From Oscillospiraceae bacterium (GTDB taxonomy: Bacteria > Bacillota > Clostridia > Oscillospirales > Oscillospiraceae), in contig JAJQFY010000227.1 of the NCBI GenBank assembly GCA_021200935.1, positions 1 to 40,225 of the forward strand: a stretch of 40,225 bases of DNA, read 5' to 3'. Of this stretch, positions 9,134 through 18,481 are shown piece after piece (position 1 is the stretch's first letter; each line of letters starts with the position of its first letter). The translations under genes and the position numbers were made by a program. The notes below the pieces were generated by a model. The model did no database searches, was not told the origin of the DNA, and saw only the letters and a program-made list of their open reading frames with translations.

Positions 9134-10873
9134 TTACCCAATCTCAATCAAGCTGCCGTCCTCGGCACGGGCAAACTGGCTCATAAACTCCCAGGCGGCA
9201 GTGGCCTGATAATCGCTGTTGGCGTGTCCTGCGTCTATAAACGCTACCAGTTCTACCAGCGGCACACTGTATTCATCGCTGCTATAGCAGCTATACTCAT
9301 AGCTCAAGCCTCTGTCCACCACGGTAAACTTTTCGTCCGGCACAAAGCCCCAATACTCCTGGGCCTCAAAATCTTCCTCCCCATGCTCTATTTCATTAAC
9401 ATCCAGGATGTTCGCCCAGAAGGAGGCCCCGGCGTCCAGCACCGTCATCTGCGTAATGTCATCGACTACCGTGCAGCTCAGGCTGTCATTGGTTCCTACC
9501 ATGAAAATGAACGGCATATCATAGCTCTCCGCATCCATGACAAGCTCCTCTGTATCGCTTGCATTGTCTGTAGCCCCAAAGGGCGCCGCTGCCGCGATCA
9601 AATCCGGGTAAGCAAAGGCCAGGGACGCGGTACTCTTTCCGCCCATAGAGAAGCCAAAGACATATATCCTGGATGTATCTATGGAATAGGTCTCAATAGC
9701 GTATTGAATTACCTCATACAGAAAGGCGTCATCATAATACTGATAGTCCGGCGCGATTACTATAAATTCTTCCTCTGCCGCAAGCTGCGCCCAGCCACAG
9801 GATTTGACCACATTCACCGGGTCATCGTTGCCGCCGTGAAGCACCAGAACAAGAGGAACCTCCTCCCCGCTGTCCAGTACAGACTGGGGGACAAAATCAT
9901 AAATATCCCGATCCATATCCCCATCGTTCATGGTATGGTAAATCTGTTCAATGCCAAGCTCCCCCAGATTTGGCCAATCCATCAAAATCCAATCGCTCAT
10001 ATCCTGGGAGTCCAGAACCAGGTTGGCGCTGACAGACAGCCGCATGGTACGGCTCAAAAGGCTGGCCCAGGCATCCTCAATCAGCTCCGCATCCAATTCG
10101 TCTGTGCCTTCCGCAACGATTACCTTTTTCTGGGCATATTCACTGTTATAGAATATATTCCCCTCCTCTGCGTCCACCTCGTTGACCGCCTTGTAATAAG
10201 CGACGGCCTCCTCCGAGGCATTCACCAGGTAAGCGGGTATGGCCAGCCCCTCCGGCAGCGTCTCGTCAATTTCACCGCCAAAGGTCAGGATACCGGCAAT
10301 GCGGGAGGCGTTCTGGGACAGGACGTTGTTCACAAAGGTAGCGCCGCTGCCCTCCGCGATAATATATTGCAGGGTGTTCATGGTATGCCGGTCATACTCT
10401 CCCTCCGGCCCGTTGTCGCCCATGGTGATCACGCCGCCGGCCAGATAATACTGGGCCTCATAATAGACCGCCAGGTCGTCCTCGCTCCAGCTATCCCCGT
10501 TTATCGGCAGAGGCACCACAACGCAGCCGGGGGCCTGATCCGCAATGTCAATAAGCCCCAGCTCCTGAATCATCTCGTATGCCTCCTCCGCGCTGGCAGG
10601 CGCCGTGTCAGGATAGACAAAGAACACACTGTTCAGGAAATTGGACAGGATGTCAAAATCATACAGGTCGGGCGAGATATAAATGTAATATTTTCCTCCC
10701 GTGGTCTCGCCGCCAATGGTAACGTCTTCCATAAAATAGAAATTCTCCGGCAGGTCGCTGGATGCCTCCCCCGTGGCCTCCCCTGAACAGAAGGCAAAGC
10801 CGGAAGCCAGCAGCAATGCCGAAAGCAGCACTACCATTGCCAACAACGCAAAACAGAACCGTTTGGATTTCAT
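9134..10873 (-). CDS. secreted alpha/beta-hydrolase esterase (PHB-depolymerase-like)
   Basis: Signal peptide MKSKRFCFALLAMVVLLSALLLASGFA; C-terminal half has VPLVLVLHGGNDD, VFGFSMGGKST nucleophile elbow and DAGHANSDYQATAAWEFMSQF. Confidence 0.82.
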   Translation of the reverse strand: MKSKRFCFALLAMVVLLSALLLASGFAFCSGEATGEASSDLPENFYFMEDVTIGGETTGGKYYIYISPDLYDFDILSNFLNSVFFVYPDTAPASAEEAYEMIQELGLIDIADQAPGCVVVPLPINGDSWSEDDLAVYYEAQYYLAGGVITMGDNGPEGEYDRHTMNTLQYIIAEGSGATFVNNVLSQNASRIAGILTFGGEIDETLPEGLAIPAYLVNASEEAVAYYKAVNEVDAEEGNIFYNSEYAQKKVIVAEGTDELDAELIEDAWASLLSRTMRLSVSANLVLDSQDMSDWILMDWPNLGELGIEQIYHTMNDGDMDRDIYDFVPQSVLDSGEEVPLVLVLHGGNDDPVNVVKSCGWAQLAAEEEFIVIAPDYQYYDDAFLYEVIQYAIETYSIDTSRIYVFGFSMGGKSTASLAFAYPDLIAAAAPFGATDNASDTEELVMDAESYDMPFIFMVGTNDSLSCTVVDDITQMTVLDAGASFWANILDVNEIEHGEEDFEAQEYWGFVPDEKFTVVDRGLSYEYSCYSSDEYSVPLVELVAFIDAGHANSDYQATAAWEFMSQFARAEDGSLIEIG

Positions 10874-11010
10874 AGATTTTCCTCCTTTATTGTGGTATAA
10901 TTAACTTGGTTCTATATAAAAGAATATCATATGACCTCTCTCCCGTCCAACAGGTCTTTCCAAAGAATCACAGGAAAAACACGATAATTCCCCCTCTATG
11001 GAGGTATACC

Positions 11011-11937
11011 ATGAACTTTACGCAGCTTGAATACTTCCTGACCATCGCGCAGACCGGCAGCATTACGGCGGCGGCCAGACGACTGTTTATATCCCAGCAG
11101 ACCCTGAGCGAATCCCTCCGCCGCCTGGAGGATGAGCTGGGCGTCACGCTGGTGCAGCGCACAAGACCCATTGCCCTGACGGAGGCCGGGCAGTGCGTGG
11201 CCGAGGGGGCCAGGGATATTCTCGACCGAAAGGCTCAAATGCTTCAGCAGCTAGAATCAGCCGAGGAAAAATACAGCCTCCTGATTCATATAAGCGCAAA
11301 GGAAGCGCCCCCTTTTCTGCCCAAACTGATTGCGGCCTTTCAGAGAGAACATCCCGAATATACGATAACGCTTCAATCCCACGAAAAAATGGATTCCTTT
11401 GCGTCCGGCATTCTTTTCTCGTCACCGTTTGCCGATTTGGACAGCCATCTGGCATGGTATCCCGTCTGGAAAGATACGCTTGCAGTTGTTGTCCAAGATG
11501 AACTATTGAAAAAGACCTTTGGCGGCAACACGGCTTGTCTGCGCCAACAGCTTTCCACCTCCGGCGATCTGGCGCAGCTCAAGCCGCTGCCCTTTGTTGT
11601 TCTCACGTCACCGCCCGATGTGTCCAACCCCATTCTAAGCGCCTTGGAAAAAGCCCATATTGACAGCGGTCAAATCCGTGAGGTAAGCAATTCCGCCCTG
11701 CTTCACAGTCTCTGTGAGATCGGCTCTGCCGCCACAATCCATCCGCAAAGCTATGCCTCTTCTCACTATGCCCACCAAATCACCGACGGCGTTTTGGAGC
11801 TGTTTCCGCTGGACGAACAATACGGCTCCTACCTTCTGCACATTGGCTGCGGCAGGCAATGCAGGCCGCAAAGCATTGAGCGGCAGTTTATACGCTTCAC
11901 CCAGGAGTTTATGAACCGGGAAATGCCGGTAAAATGA
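11011..11937 (+). CDS. LysR family transcriptional regulator
   Basis: MNFTQLEYFLTIAQTGSITAAARRLFISQQTLSESLRRLEDELGVTLVQRTRPIALTEAG; SD GGAGGTATACC directly upstream of ATG 11011. Confidence 0.92.
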   Translation: MNFTQLEYFLTIAQTGSITAAARRLFISQQTLSESLRRLEDELGVTLVQRTRPIALTEAGQCVAEGARDILDRKAQMLQQLESAEEKYSLLIHISAKEAPPFLPKLIAAFQREHPEYTITLQSHEKMDSFASGILFSSPFADLDSHLAWYPVWKDTLAVVVQDELLKKTFGGNTACLRQQLSTSGDLAQLKPLPFVVLTSPPDVSNPILSALEKAHIDSGQIREVSNSALLHSLCEIGSAATIHPQSYASSHYAHQITDGVLELFPLDEQYGSYLLHIGCGRQCRPQSIERQFIRFTQEFMNREMPVK

Positions 11938-11986
11938 CAAGAAGCGGTTCAAACCGAACCGCTCCTGCTGCTTGTGTAATATTCTT

Positions 11987-12505
11987 TTATTCCGCCTCCG
12001 CCGCCACGTCCAGCCGGGCGTGGATGAAGTCCTGCACGTTTTCCCGCGTGATGTCCAGCGCCACGGCAAGCTCCCCAAAGAGGAGATTTTCCGCCCGCTC
12101 CATGTACCGGCGGTCTACCGCGCCGAATTTCAGCTTGGCCTGCTCCCGCTCCCTCTTCTTCCGATAGGTGGACATGGTAAGACGCAGAAGATCCAGGCAG
12201 TCATGGCTCTCCAGCTCGGTTTTATAATGGTTTTCGAGCTGCTGGAGATTTTGGTTGTTATACGCCTCTGCATGGATATTTGGTATCTGGTCGATCAGGT
12301 TCATGGCCTCCTCCCGGCTGATGACCGGGCGGGTGAACACCCTGTCGTTATCCACCGGCGTGGTAATTGTGCCGGTCTGATATAATGGGGTCAGCACATA
12401 ATACAATCTCTCCGGGGCCGTCCTGCTGGCCCGCTTTGGCACAATCCCCGTCACCCGGCACACGCCGGTTCCCCCATATAAAATCAGATCGCCCACCTTA
12501 TACAA
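11987..12505 (-). CDS. CarD-like transcriptional regulator
   Basis: MYKVGDLILYGGTGVCRVTGIV... YYVLTPLY...TPVD: CarD/TRCF RNAP-interacting domain, then helical C-terminus. Confidence 0.85.
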   Translation of the reverse strand: MYKVGDLILYGGTGVCRVTGIVPKRASRTAPERLYYVLTPLYQTGTITTPVDNDRVFTRPVISREEAMNLIDQIPNIHAEAYNNQNLQQLENHYKTELESHDCLDLLRLTMSTYRKKREREQAKLKFGAVDRRYMERAENLLFGELAVALDITRENVQDFIHARLDVAAEAE

Positions 12506-12663
12506 AGCACTACACTCCCTTAAAAAAAGTTAGATACAGCGCCCGTCCAGCAAACAGGCGCAGTTCTCCATTGCATACACATTATAGCACTTTTTTACGG
12601 TGGATGTAAGGTTTTTTTTCAGATTTTTATATCTTTTTTATAAAAAGTTATGAGAAAAGTTAT

Positions 12664-12698
12664 GAAAAAGCCCGGCCCTTGCAGGTCGGACTTTTTCA
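12664..12698 (-). terminator. intrinsic terminator-like hairpin downstream of the MFS gene
   Basis: gaaaaagcccggcc ... ggtcggacttttt. Confidence 0.6.
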
Positions 12699-12712
12699 TA
12701 TTCGGCAGCATC

Positions 12713-13957
12713 TCAGCTTTCGGCCTTGGCGGCGTCCCGCTTATTCAGGGTGCGCTGGATAATAATCATAAGCACCACAGGGATCAGGGCCGTGATGGCG
12801 CCCATAATAAAGGTGGAGGTGACGTTTTCCACCGTGGCCTTCAGGATGTTGTTGGACACCCAGTTGAAGAAAATGGAGCTGAAGCCCAGGGCCAGCATGG
12901 CCACGCCGTAGTTAGTGCCGGAGTGCTTCGCCCCGAACAGGTCGGTGCAGAGGGCGGCATTCAGGGCGGAGGGGCCGCCATAGGCAAAGGCGATAATGGC
13001 GATGGTGGCGAAATAGCCATAGCCGGTGATGAAGGTCATCAGCGCAGCGCCCACAAAGGTCAGGCCGGACAAGATATACATGGTATTGGCACGGCCCAGC
13101 TTATCGCTCAGGGTGGACATGATAATGCGCCCCAGGGCGTTGGTGATGCCGGTGAAGGACACGCAGGCGATGGCGGCGCTCTCCGCCAGACCACGGGTCA
13201 TACCCAGATCCTTAATCAGCGGTACGCAAAGGTTCCATGTGCCGTTGATGAAGAAGATGGAGAAGAACAGGCACCAGAACGCGGGCTGCTTCATGGACTG
13301 GCCCAGGGTGTAGTTCTCGCCCCCGGAAACGGCCTTCTCCGGCAGGTTCAGGCTCTTGATGTACTCCTCGCTGGGAAGGCTCACAAAGCTGCTGGCAACA
13401 AGGCCCAGCACCAGGAACACACCGGCCAGGATCAGAAACACCGGGGTGAAGTTCACCACGCCGTCTGTGGTGAACACATTCATCAGGGCGTTGGACAGGG
13501 GGGTAAACACCACGGTGGACAGACCGAAGGCCCCGCAGGCCAGGCCAGAGGCCAGACCCCGGCGGTGGGGCAGCCACTTCTGGATGCAGCTAATGCAGGC
13601 GCCGTAGGCGAAGCCGGAGCCCAGGCCGCCCATGACGGCATAGGTGACATAGATGAGGGAAATGGTCTTCTCCGTCAGGAACGCGGTCAGGCCCACGCCC
13701 AGGGAGAACAGGATGACCCCCAGAAAGCAGGTCAGCTTGGGGCCCTTCTTGTCGTTGATGAAGCCGCCGATCAGGTTGCCGAACACAAAGGCAAAGATCA
13801 TATACGAGGACACCATCCCCGCGGCGGAGGCGTTCCAGTTGAACGCGGTGACGATGGGCGTTTTGAACACGCTCCACAGGTACAGGATGCCCACGCAAAG
13901 CTGCACAACCAGTGCGCCGATGATAGCGGGCAGCGGCTTACTATTGTTTTTCTTCAT
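12713..13957 (-). CDS. MFS transporter, oxalate/formate antiporter (OFA)-like
   Basis: 414 aa, 12-TM pattern; VQLCVGILYLWSVFKTPIVTAFNW, GGLGSGFAYGACISCIQKWLPHRRGLASGLACGAFGLSTVVFTPL. Confidence 0.87.
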   Translation of the reverse strand: MKKNNSKPLPAIIGALVVQLCVGILYLWSVFKTPIVTAFNWNASAAGMVSSYMIFAFVFGNLIGGFINDKKGPKLTCFLGVILFSLGVGLTAFLTEKTISLIYVTYAVMGGLGSGFAYGACISCIQKWLPHRRGLASGLACGAFGLSTVVFTPLSNALMNVFTTDGVVNFTPVFLILAGVFLVLGLVASSFVSLPSEEYIKSLNLPEKAVSGGENYTLGQSMKQPAFWCLFFSIFFINGTWNLCVPLIKDLGMTRGLAESAAIACVSFTGITNALGRIIMSTLSDKLGRANTMYILSGLTFVGAALMTFITGYGYFATIAIIAFAYGGPSALNAALCTDLFGAKHSGTNYGVAMLALGFSSIFFNWVSNNILKATVENVTSTFIMGAITALIPVVLMIIIQRTLNKRDAAKAES

Positions 13958-14100
13958 GCTTCCTCCAAAAAAATACGCCCTTCCGCAGAAGAGGCTAAAA
14001 TCATACTTATATAATAGTCCTATTTCGCCCGTCTGTCAACGGCTGACCTTGATATTATCCCAAGGTTTTTTGCTGACGGACGAAAAGTTCCCCCTGGCTG

Positions 14101-14688
14101 TCACGAAATATCCTGCTTGGCCCCGGCCAGTATCTCCACACACAGGGCCGCCATTTCCTCCGGGGTCTCCCGCATCTCGGATTGCAGCCAGCCCCGGACA
14201 ATGTTCACAAACGCCCCCTCAAAGGCCAAGTTTAAGTAATGCTTTTCGGCGCTCTCCGGCAGGCCGTCCCGCTCCGCCAGGGAGGGCCTGGACAGCACAG
14301 AGCCAAGGGGTATCTTGGTAATCATAAAATTATGGGCCAGGCGCTTGTTGCCCCACACCTTTTGGAAAAAAGCAAGGTACTGTTCATATCCTCTGCCCTG
14401 AAAGGCCGCTTGAAGGACACTGCTGAGTTCCTGGGTCACGGAGTCCGACACCTCCGCCAGCAGTTCCTCCTTGGTGGCGTAATTCCTATAAAAGGTAGCC
14501 CGCGACACCCCGGCGCGGCTGACAAGCTCCGTGACGGATATTTTTTGCAGCTCCTTTTCACTGAGCAGGTGAATCAGCGCCGTTCGCAGGCACTCTCTCG
14601 ATATTCGATTGGATTCCGCCCCGGAAAGGCGCTGTATTCTGTGCTTCTCCAGCTCTGTTTTTTCTTCCGGCATGACACAAGCCTCCAA
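14101..14688 (-). CDS. TetR/AcrR family transcriptional regulator
   Basis: ECLRTALIHLLSEKELQKISVTELVSRAGVSRATFYRNYATKEELLAEV HTH. Start could be 14688 or 14673. Confidence 0.9.
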   Translation of the reverse strand: MEACVMPEEKTELEKHRIQRLSGAESNRISRECLRTALIHLLSEKELQKISVTELVSRAGVSRATFYRNYATKEELLAEVSDSVTQELSSVLQAAFQGRGYEQYLAFFQKVWGNKRLAHNFMITKIPLGSVLSRPSLAERDGLPESAEKHYLNLAFEGAFVNIVRGWLQSEMRETPEEMAALCVEILAGAKQDIS

Positions 14689-14881
14689 ATTTGTTTCCGC
14701 GATACAGATTTATATGAACTGTCTATTTCCAGCGGCTTCCTATGGATTTTTCCTGTGCGGTGTGCTACTATTGTCCGCAGAGACATTTGTCTCACCGTGT
14801 CAATCGTATCACTTCCGGCGGCAAATGTCAACCTGAAGCAAATTTATGGCCCGTTTCACGGGCGGAAAGGTGTTTTTAACC

Positions 14882-15445
14882 ATGAAAGCAATCAAGGAAA
14901 ATTCCAGCAGCCTGCTTGTCAGCGCGGCGGAGATCATTGTGGGCATACTGCTCTTTATCAACCCCACCGCATTCACCTCCGGCATCATCGTCCTGGGCGG
15001 CATTGTCCTGATCGTGATGGGCGCCATCAACGTCATTGCCCACCTGCGCCAGCCGGCGGAGCTGGCCATTCACGAGCGGCGGCTGACCGTGGGCCTGGTG
15101 GAAATCGCCGTGGGCCTGTTTTTCATCATTCGCCCAAGCTGGCTCACCGCCGTTTTCCCGGCTGTTACCATTATCTACGGCATCGTCATGCTGGTGATGG
15201 GCTTCGTGAAGGCCCAGTACACCGTTGACCTGCTGCGGCTGAAGCGGCCCCAGTGGTTCCTGGCCCTGATCAGCACAGTGATTTCCATCGTAGCCGCCAT
15301 CGTTATTCTCAGCCATCCTCTCTCCACCACCGCGTTCCTCTGGAACTTCACCGCCATTATGCTGATTGTTGAGGCCGTGATAGACATCGTCACCGTGTTC
15401 TTCAAGGGCAGCAAAAACGCCGGGGCCGGTGCCTCAGAGCAATAA
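14882..15445 (+). CDS. DUF308 (HdeD-like) membrane protein
   Basis: MKAIKENSSSLLVSAAEIIVGILLFINPTAFTSGIIVLGGIVLIVMGAINVI..., repeated TM pairs. Confidence 0.8.
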   Translation: MKAIKENSSSLLVSAAEIIVGILLFINPTAFTSGIIVLGGIVLIVMGAINVIAHLRQPAELAIHERRLTVGLVEIAVGLFFIIRPSWLTAVFPAVTIIYGIVMLVMGFVKAQYTVDLLRLKRPQWFLALISTVISIVAAIVILSHPLSTTAFLWNFTAIMLIVEAVIDIVTVFFKGSKNAGAGASEQ

Positions 15446-15475
15446 ATCGAGCCCTCTCGCTGGAGAAATCAAAGA

Positions 15476-15592
15476 ATGAAACAAAGCAAGAACGGCGGCA
15501 TCGAGCAACTCATGCCCGACCTGTCCCCCGCCGCCCAGCCCGCCGGGACCCTAACCATGGCCCCCGGCACCTGCACCTTTTTGGTGGTGTAA
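15476..15592 (+). CDS. possible 38-aa small ORF (or gene remnant)
   Basis: MKQSKNGGIEQLMPDLSPAAQPAGTLTMAPGTCTFLVV*; weak GGAG upstream; followed by a strong terminator. Confidence 0.3.
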   Translation: MKQSKNGGIEQLMPDLSPAAQPAGTLTMAPGTCTFLVV

Positions 15593-15649
15593 CAGGCACA
15601 TATATACAATTCCTGCATTTGCCTCTCCACAATCGTCCCATACAGCTTT

Positions 15650-15690
15650 ACCCCCGCTTTGCGCCTGTCACAAAAGCGCAAAGCGGGGGT
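15650..15690 (+). terminator. strong intrinsic terminator-like hairpin
   Basis: 15-bp perfect stem acccccgctttgcgc / gcgcaaagcgggggt, 11-nt loop, then tttg. Confidence 0.7.
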
Positions 15691-15722
15691 TTTGAAGCGT
15701 CAAGTCTTGGGATAGAAAAGCG

Positions 15723-16460
15723 CTAGAAAAACACCGCTGCGGAAAACCGGCCCTGGCTGCGGCACCATAGGCGGGTTTCGTCCAGAGACCAATCCAGGGG
15801 GATGTCCTCGCCAGGGCGGCACTCGGCCCGGTAGTCTATCCGCAGGCCGGTCATAGGGTGGGTCTGGTGAAATTCCTGGGGGGCCAGGTCACAGACCCAG
15901 TCCAGGTACCGGGCGTTGGTCAGGTGTCCGTTGATATCCGTCTCGCTGTAGCGCACCTGCCGGGAGGTGGTCTGAAAGGTGGAGGGATTGGGGATAGGCC
16001 GCATTTTGGGCAGGAAGGAATCCTCCCCCTCCCCCTCCGGGCTTGGGAGCGTGGGGCGAGGGACATTGGAACCCATCATGGAGTGGGTATGCACATCCGC
16101 CACCGTCCAGAGGGAGCTGCCGGTTATCATCTCCCGGCCCTCCTGATCCAGAATATGGTAGGAGTAGGGGTAAATCCCCATCTGGCTCCGACCAGCCCAG
16201 CCCCGGAAGGTGACGGGCTGGCCGTGGCAGGGCAGGGCCGTCACCTGACAGCTCACCCTGGCTACCACCCAGATAAAGCCGCCGTCCAGCATACAGTCCA
16301 GGCCCACCCCCCAATTTTCCGTCAAGTCCTCGGAGCAGTCCTGAAACAAAGTCAGCACCGCAGAGGGCTTCAGCCGCCGGAACATATCGCAGTCCCGCAT
16401 GGCCACGTCGAAGGTTTTCTCGTATAATAATCTGTCTTGATTTTTTAGCTTTATTGTCAT
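15723..16460 (-). CDS. acyl-ACP thioesterase
   Basis: MTIKLKNQDRLLYEKTFDVAMRDCDMFRRLKPSAVLTLFQDCSEDLTENWGVGLD..., RQVRYSETDINGHLTNARYLDWVCDL (second hotdog domain). Start at internal ATG. Confidence 0.88.
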   Translation of the reverse strand: MTIKLKNQDRLLYEKTFDVAMRDCDMFRRLKPSAVLTLFQDCSEDLTENWGVGLDCMLDGGFIWVVARVSCQVTALPCHGQPVTFRGWAGRSQMGIYPYSYHILDQEGREMITGSSLWTVADVHTHSMMGSNVPRPTLPSPEGEGEDSFLPKMRPIPNPSTFQTTSRQVRYSETDINGHLTNARYLDWVCDLAPQEFHQTHPMTGLRIDYRAECRPGEDIPLDWSLDETRLWCRSQGRFSAAVFF

Positions 16461-16663
16461 TTTCTCTTCTGCCTGTCTAAAACAGCTCCAATGCACACGC
16501 CCATACAGACCCCCAGGGGGATTCCCAGCCCATAGCTGTCCAAGGCCGCCCCGTAGGCCACCCCAAACAGCAGGCCCGCTATCAGTCCCATAGACTTGTA
16601 GCTGACATAGGAGCCGCTCTTTTTCTTCTTTCCGTCCTGCGTATTTTTATCTTTATCCGCCAT
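16457..16663 (-). CDS. small two-TM membrane protein
   Basis: MADKDKNTQDGKKKKSGSYVSYKSMGLIAGLLFGVAYGAALDSYGLGIPLGVCMGVCIGAVLDRQKRK; 4-nt overlap with the thioesterase start. Confidence 0.7.
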   Translation of the reverse strand: MADKDKNTQDGKKKKSGSYVSYKSMGLIAGLLFGVAYGAALDSYGLGIPLGVCMGVCIGAVLDRQKRK

Positions 16664-16760
16664 GGCCGCACCCTCCTAACAATGTTTCTACGTCAATTAT
16701 AATTCCTCCCGCCCATTCTGTAAAGCCCCAACGGATCGAAGAAATTATACGCTTACACGC

Positions 16761-16799
16761 AAAAACAGCGGTTCCGGCTCGGGCGGTTCCGCTGTTTTT
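16761..16799. terminator. hairpin between 16.66 and 16.86 kb genes
   Basis: aaaaacagcgg ... ccgctgttttt. Confidence 0.5.
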
Positions 16800-16816
16800 T
16801 GACAGCCTTAATAACA

Positions 16817-16847
16817 AAGGAGGGCCGAAGCCCTCCTTGTTTTTTTT
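16817..16847. terminator. intrinsic terminator-like hairpin (bidirectional look)
   Basis: aaggagggc cgaa gccctcctt followed by gttttttttt on the + strand; reverse strand has TTTGTTATT. Confidence 0.6.
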
Positions 16848-16858
16848 GGGAATTAGTT

Positions 16859-18481
16859 TTAGCCCTCGTAGGCCAGGGTGGTGGCCAGGGTGGTCAGGAA
16901 CTCGATGCCGACCTCTACCAGGTCAAAGTTCATGGCTTCGGCGGTGGTGTGGCCGTCGCTGCCGCCGCTGATGCCGGTGGAGATGATGTAGAGATCCTCA
17001 TCCTTCTCGGCAAACTCGCCGCACTCCACGCCAGCGTGGATAGCGCTGAGCGTGTACTCCTCGCCGGTCAGCTCATAAAAGACCTCTGCGGCAATCTCGG
17101 AGAGGAGGTTATTGGCCTTCAGGGGCCAGGTGGCGATGGTTACGGGGATATCCAGGTCGAAGCCGCTCAGCTCGGCCAGGTTGTAGCTGATCAGGGTGAT
17201 CTGCTCAGCCTGGAAGGTAGAAGAGCTGCGCATGAAGCAGGTGAAGGACACCTCATCCTCGGCCACGGAGACCAGGCCCAGGTTCGAGGAGGATTCCGTC
17301 CCCTCGGCGGTGGCCAGCAGGGTGTGAATGTTGTTGGGAACGGAACTCATGAGCTGCACGAAGGTGACGGACAGGTCAGCGTCCAGCGCCATCTCTACGG
17401 TCTCATCAGAGACGCCGTAGGTGAAGGTGTACTCGGTCTCGGTGGCCTCATAGGACTCCTTAAACAGCTTGGCAAAGTTGTCCAGAACCTCCGCGGCGGC
17501 GTCCGTATCCTCCAGCACGATGGTGGCCTTGCTGCTGCTGGGGATGGCGTTGGTGGCGTTGCCGCCCTCCAGGCTTACCAGGTTGAAGTCGATGCCCGCC
17601 TGGTGCAGAGAGACCAGAGCGTCAGCCATGGCTACCAGGCCGTTGGCCTTGCCGTTGCCAACACCGGCGGAGTGACCGCCCTGCAGGCCGGAGAACTCAA
17701 GGGTATATGCGGTGTAACCCTCAGGAACATAAACCCACTCAGCCTCATGGGAGTAGGTGAAGTACTTGCCGCCGGCACAGGCGATGACTGCCCCGCCGTA
17801 GCCGCCGTCCACGTTGATCATGTAGTCGGCGCCCTCCAGATACTTAGCGTCCAGAGCGGCGGCACCCAGCAGGCCGTCCTCCTCATCCACGGTGAAGATG
17901 AAGCGAAGGGGGCCATGCTCAAACTCGTCGGCATAGTCCATATATGTCAGCATGAAGGCCACGCCGGAGCCGTTGTCCGCGCCCAGAGAGGTACCGTCAG
18001 CGGTCAGGCTGTTCTCGGACCAGATCAGATCCAGGGGGTCGTTCTGCCAGTCATGCTCCACGCCCTCGTCCGTAGCGGCCACCATGTCGATGTGGCCCTG
18101 GAAGATAACGGTGGGGGCGTCCTCCAGGCCCTCGGTGGCGGGGAGATACATGATGACGTTGCCGATTTCCTCGGTCTCGTACTCAATGCCTCTGGCCTCG
18201 GCCCACACGGTCAGGTGCTCAGTCATTTTGGTGGTATAGTGGCTGGGCCGGGGAACCTGGGTGAAGTTGGCGAACTCCTGGATGTAGGTCATAACGACCT
18301 CGCTGTCGTAGGAGACGATGTCGGGAACCTCCACCATGTCGTAGCCGTCAAGCTCCAACACGCGGTCGCTGCGGGACTCCGCCGCCATAGCAGGGATGCT
18401 GCAGCCAAGCAGCAGAACCGCTGCACATACCAGGGCTAATAGTCTTTTTTCACAGAAAATCCTCCTTGAATAATTTGGCAA
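16859..18481 (-). CDS. secreted M20 family aminoacyl-histidine dipeptidase (PepD-like)
   Basis: Signal peptide KRLLALVCAAVLLLGCSIPAMAAES; VIFQGHIDMVAATDEGVEHDW, SLGADNGSGVAFML, FIFTVDEEDGLLGAAALD, ISTGISGGSDGHTTAE. Confidence 0.88.
   Translation of the reverse strand: MPNYSRRIFCEKRLLALVCAAVLLLGCSIPAMAAESRSDRVLELDGYDMVEVPDIVSYDSEVVMTYIQEFANFTQVPRPSHYTTKMTEHLTVWAEARGIEYETEEIGNVIMYLPATEGLEDAPTVIFQGHIDMVAATDEGVEHDWQNDPLDLIWSENSLTADGTSLGADNGSGVAFMLTYMDYADEFEHGPLRFIFTVDEEDGLLGAAALDAKYLEGADYMINVDGGYGGAVIACAGGKYFTYSHEAEWVYVPEGYTAYTLEFSGLQGGHSAGVGNGKANGLVAMADALVSLHQAGIDFNLVSLEGGNATNAIPSSSKATIVLEDTDAAAEVLDNFAKLFKESYEATETEYTFTYGVSDETVEMALDADLSVTFVQLMSSVPNNIHTLLATAEGTESSSNLGLVSVAEDEVSFTCFMRSSSTFQAEQITLISYNLAELSGFDLDIPVTIATWPLKANNLLSEIAAEVFYELTGEEYTLSAIHAGVECGEFAEKDEDLYIISTGISGGSDGHTTAEAMNFDLVEVGIEFLTTLATTLAYEG

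Noticed and set aside
9077-10786. 569-aa plus-strand ORF opposite the esterase
   Set aside because: Antisense to a gene with signal peptide and GxSxG; no domain recognised.
12650-14014. 454-aa plus-strand ORF opposite the MFS transporter
   Set aside because: Antisense of a clear 12-TM transporter; Gly/His/Gln-rich composition.
15469-15681. 70-aa minus-strand ORF
   Set aside because: Begins in the terminator hairpin and overlaps an intergenic stretch; no SD or domain support.
16799-18439. 546-aa plus-strand ORF opposite the M20 dipeptidase
   Set aside because: Antisense artefact with low-complexity Gly/Val/Ala composition and no domain.
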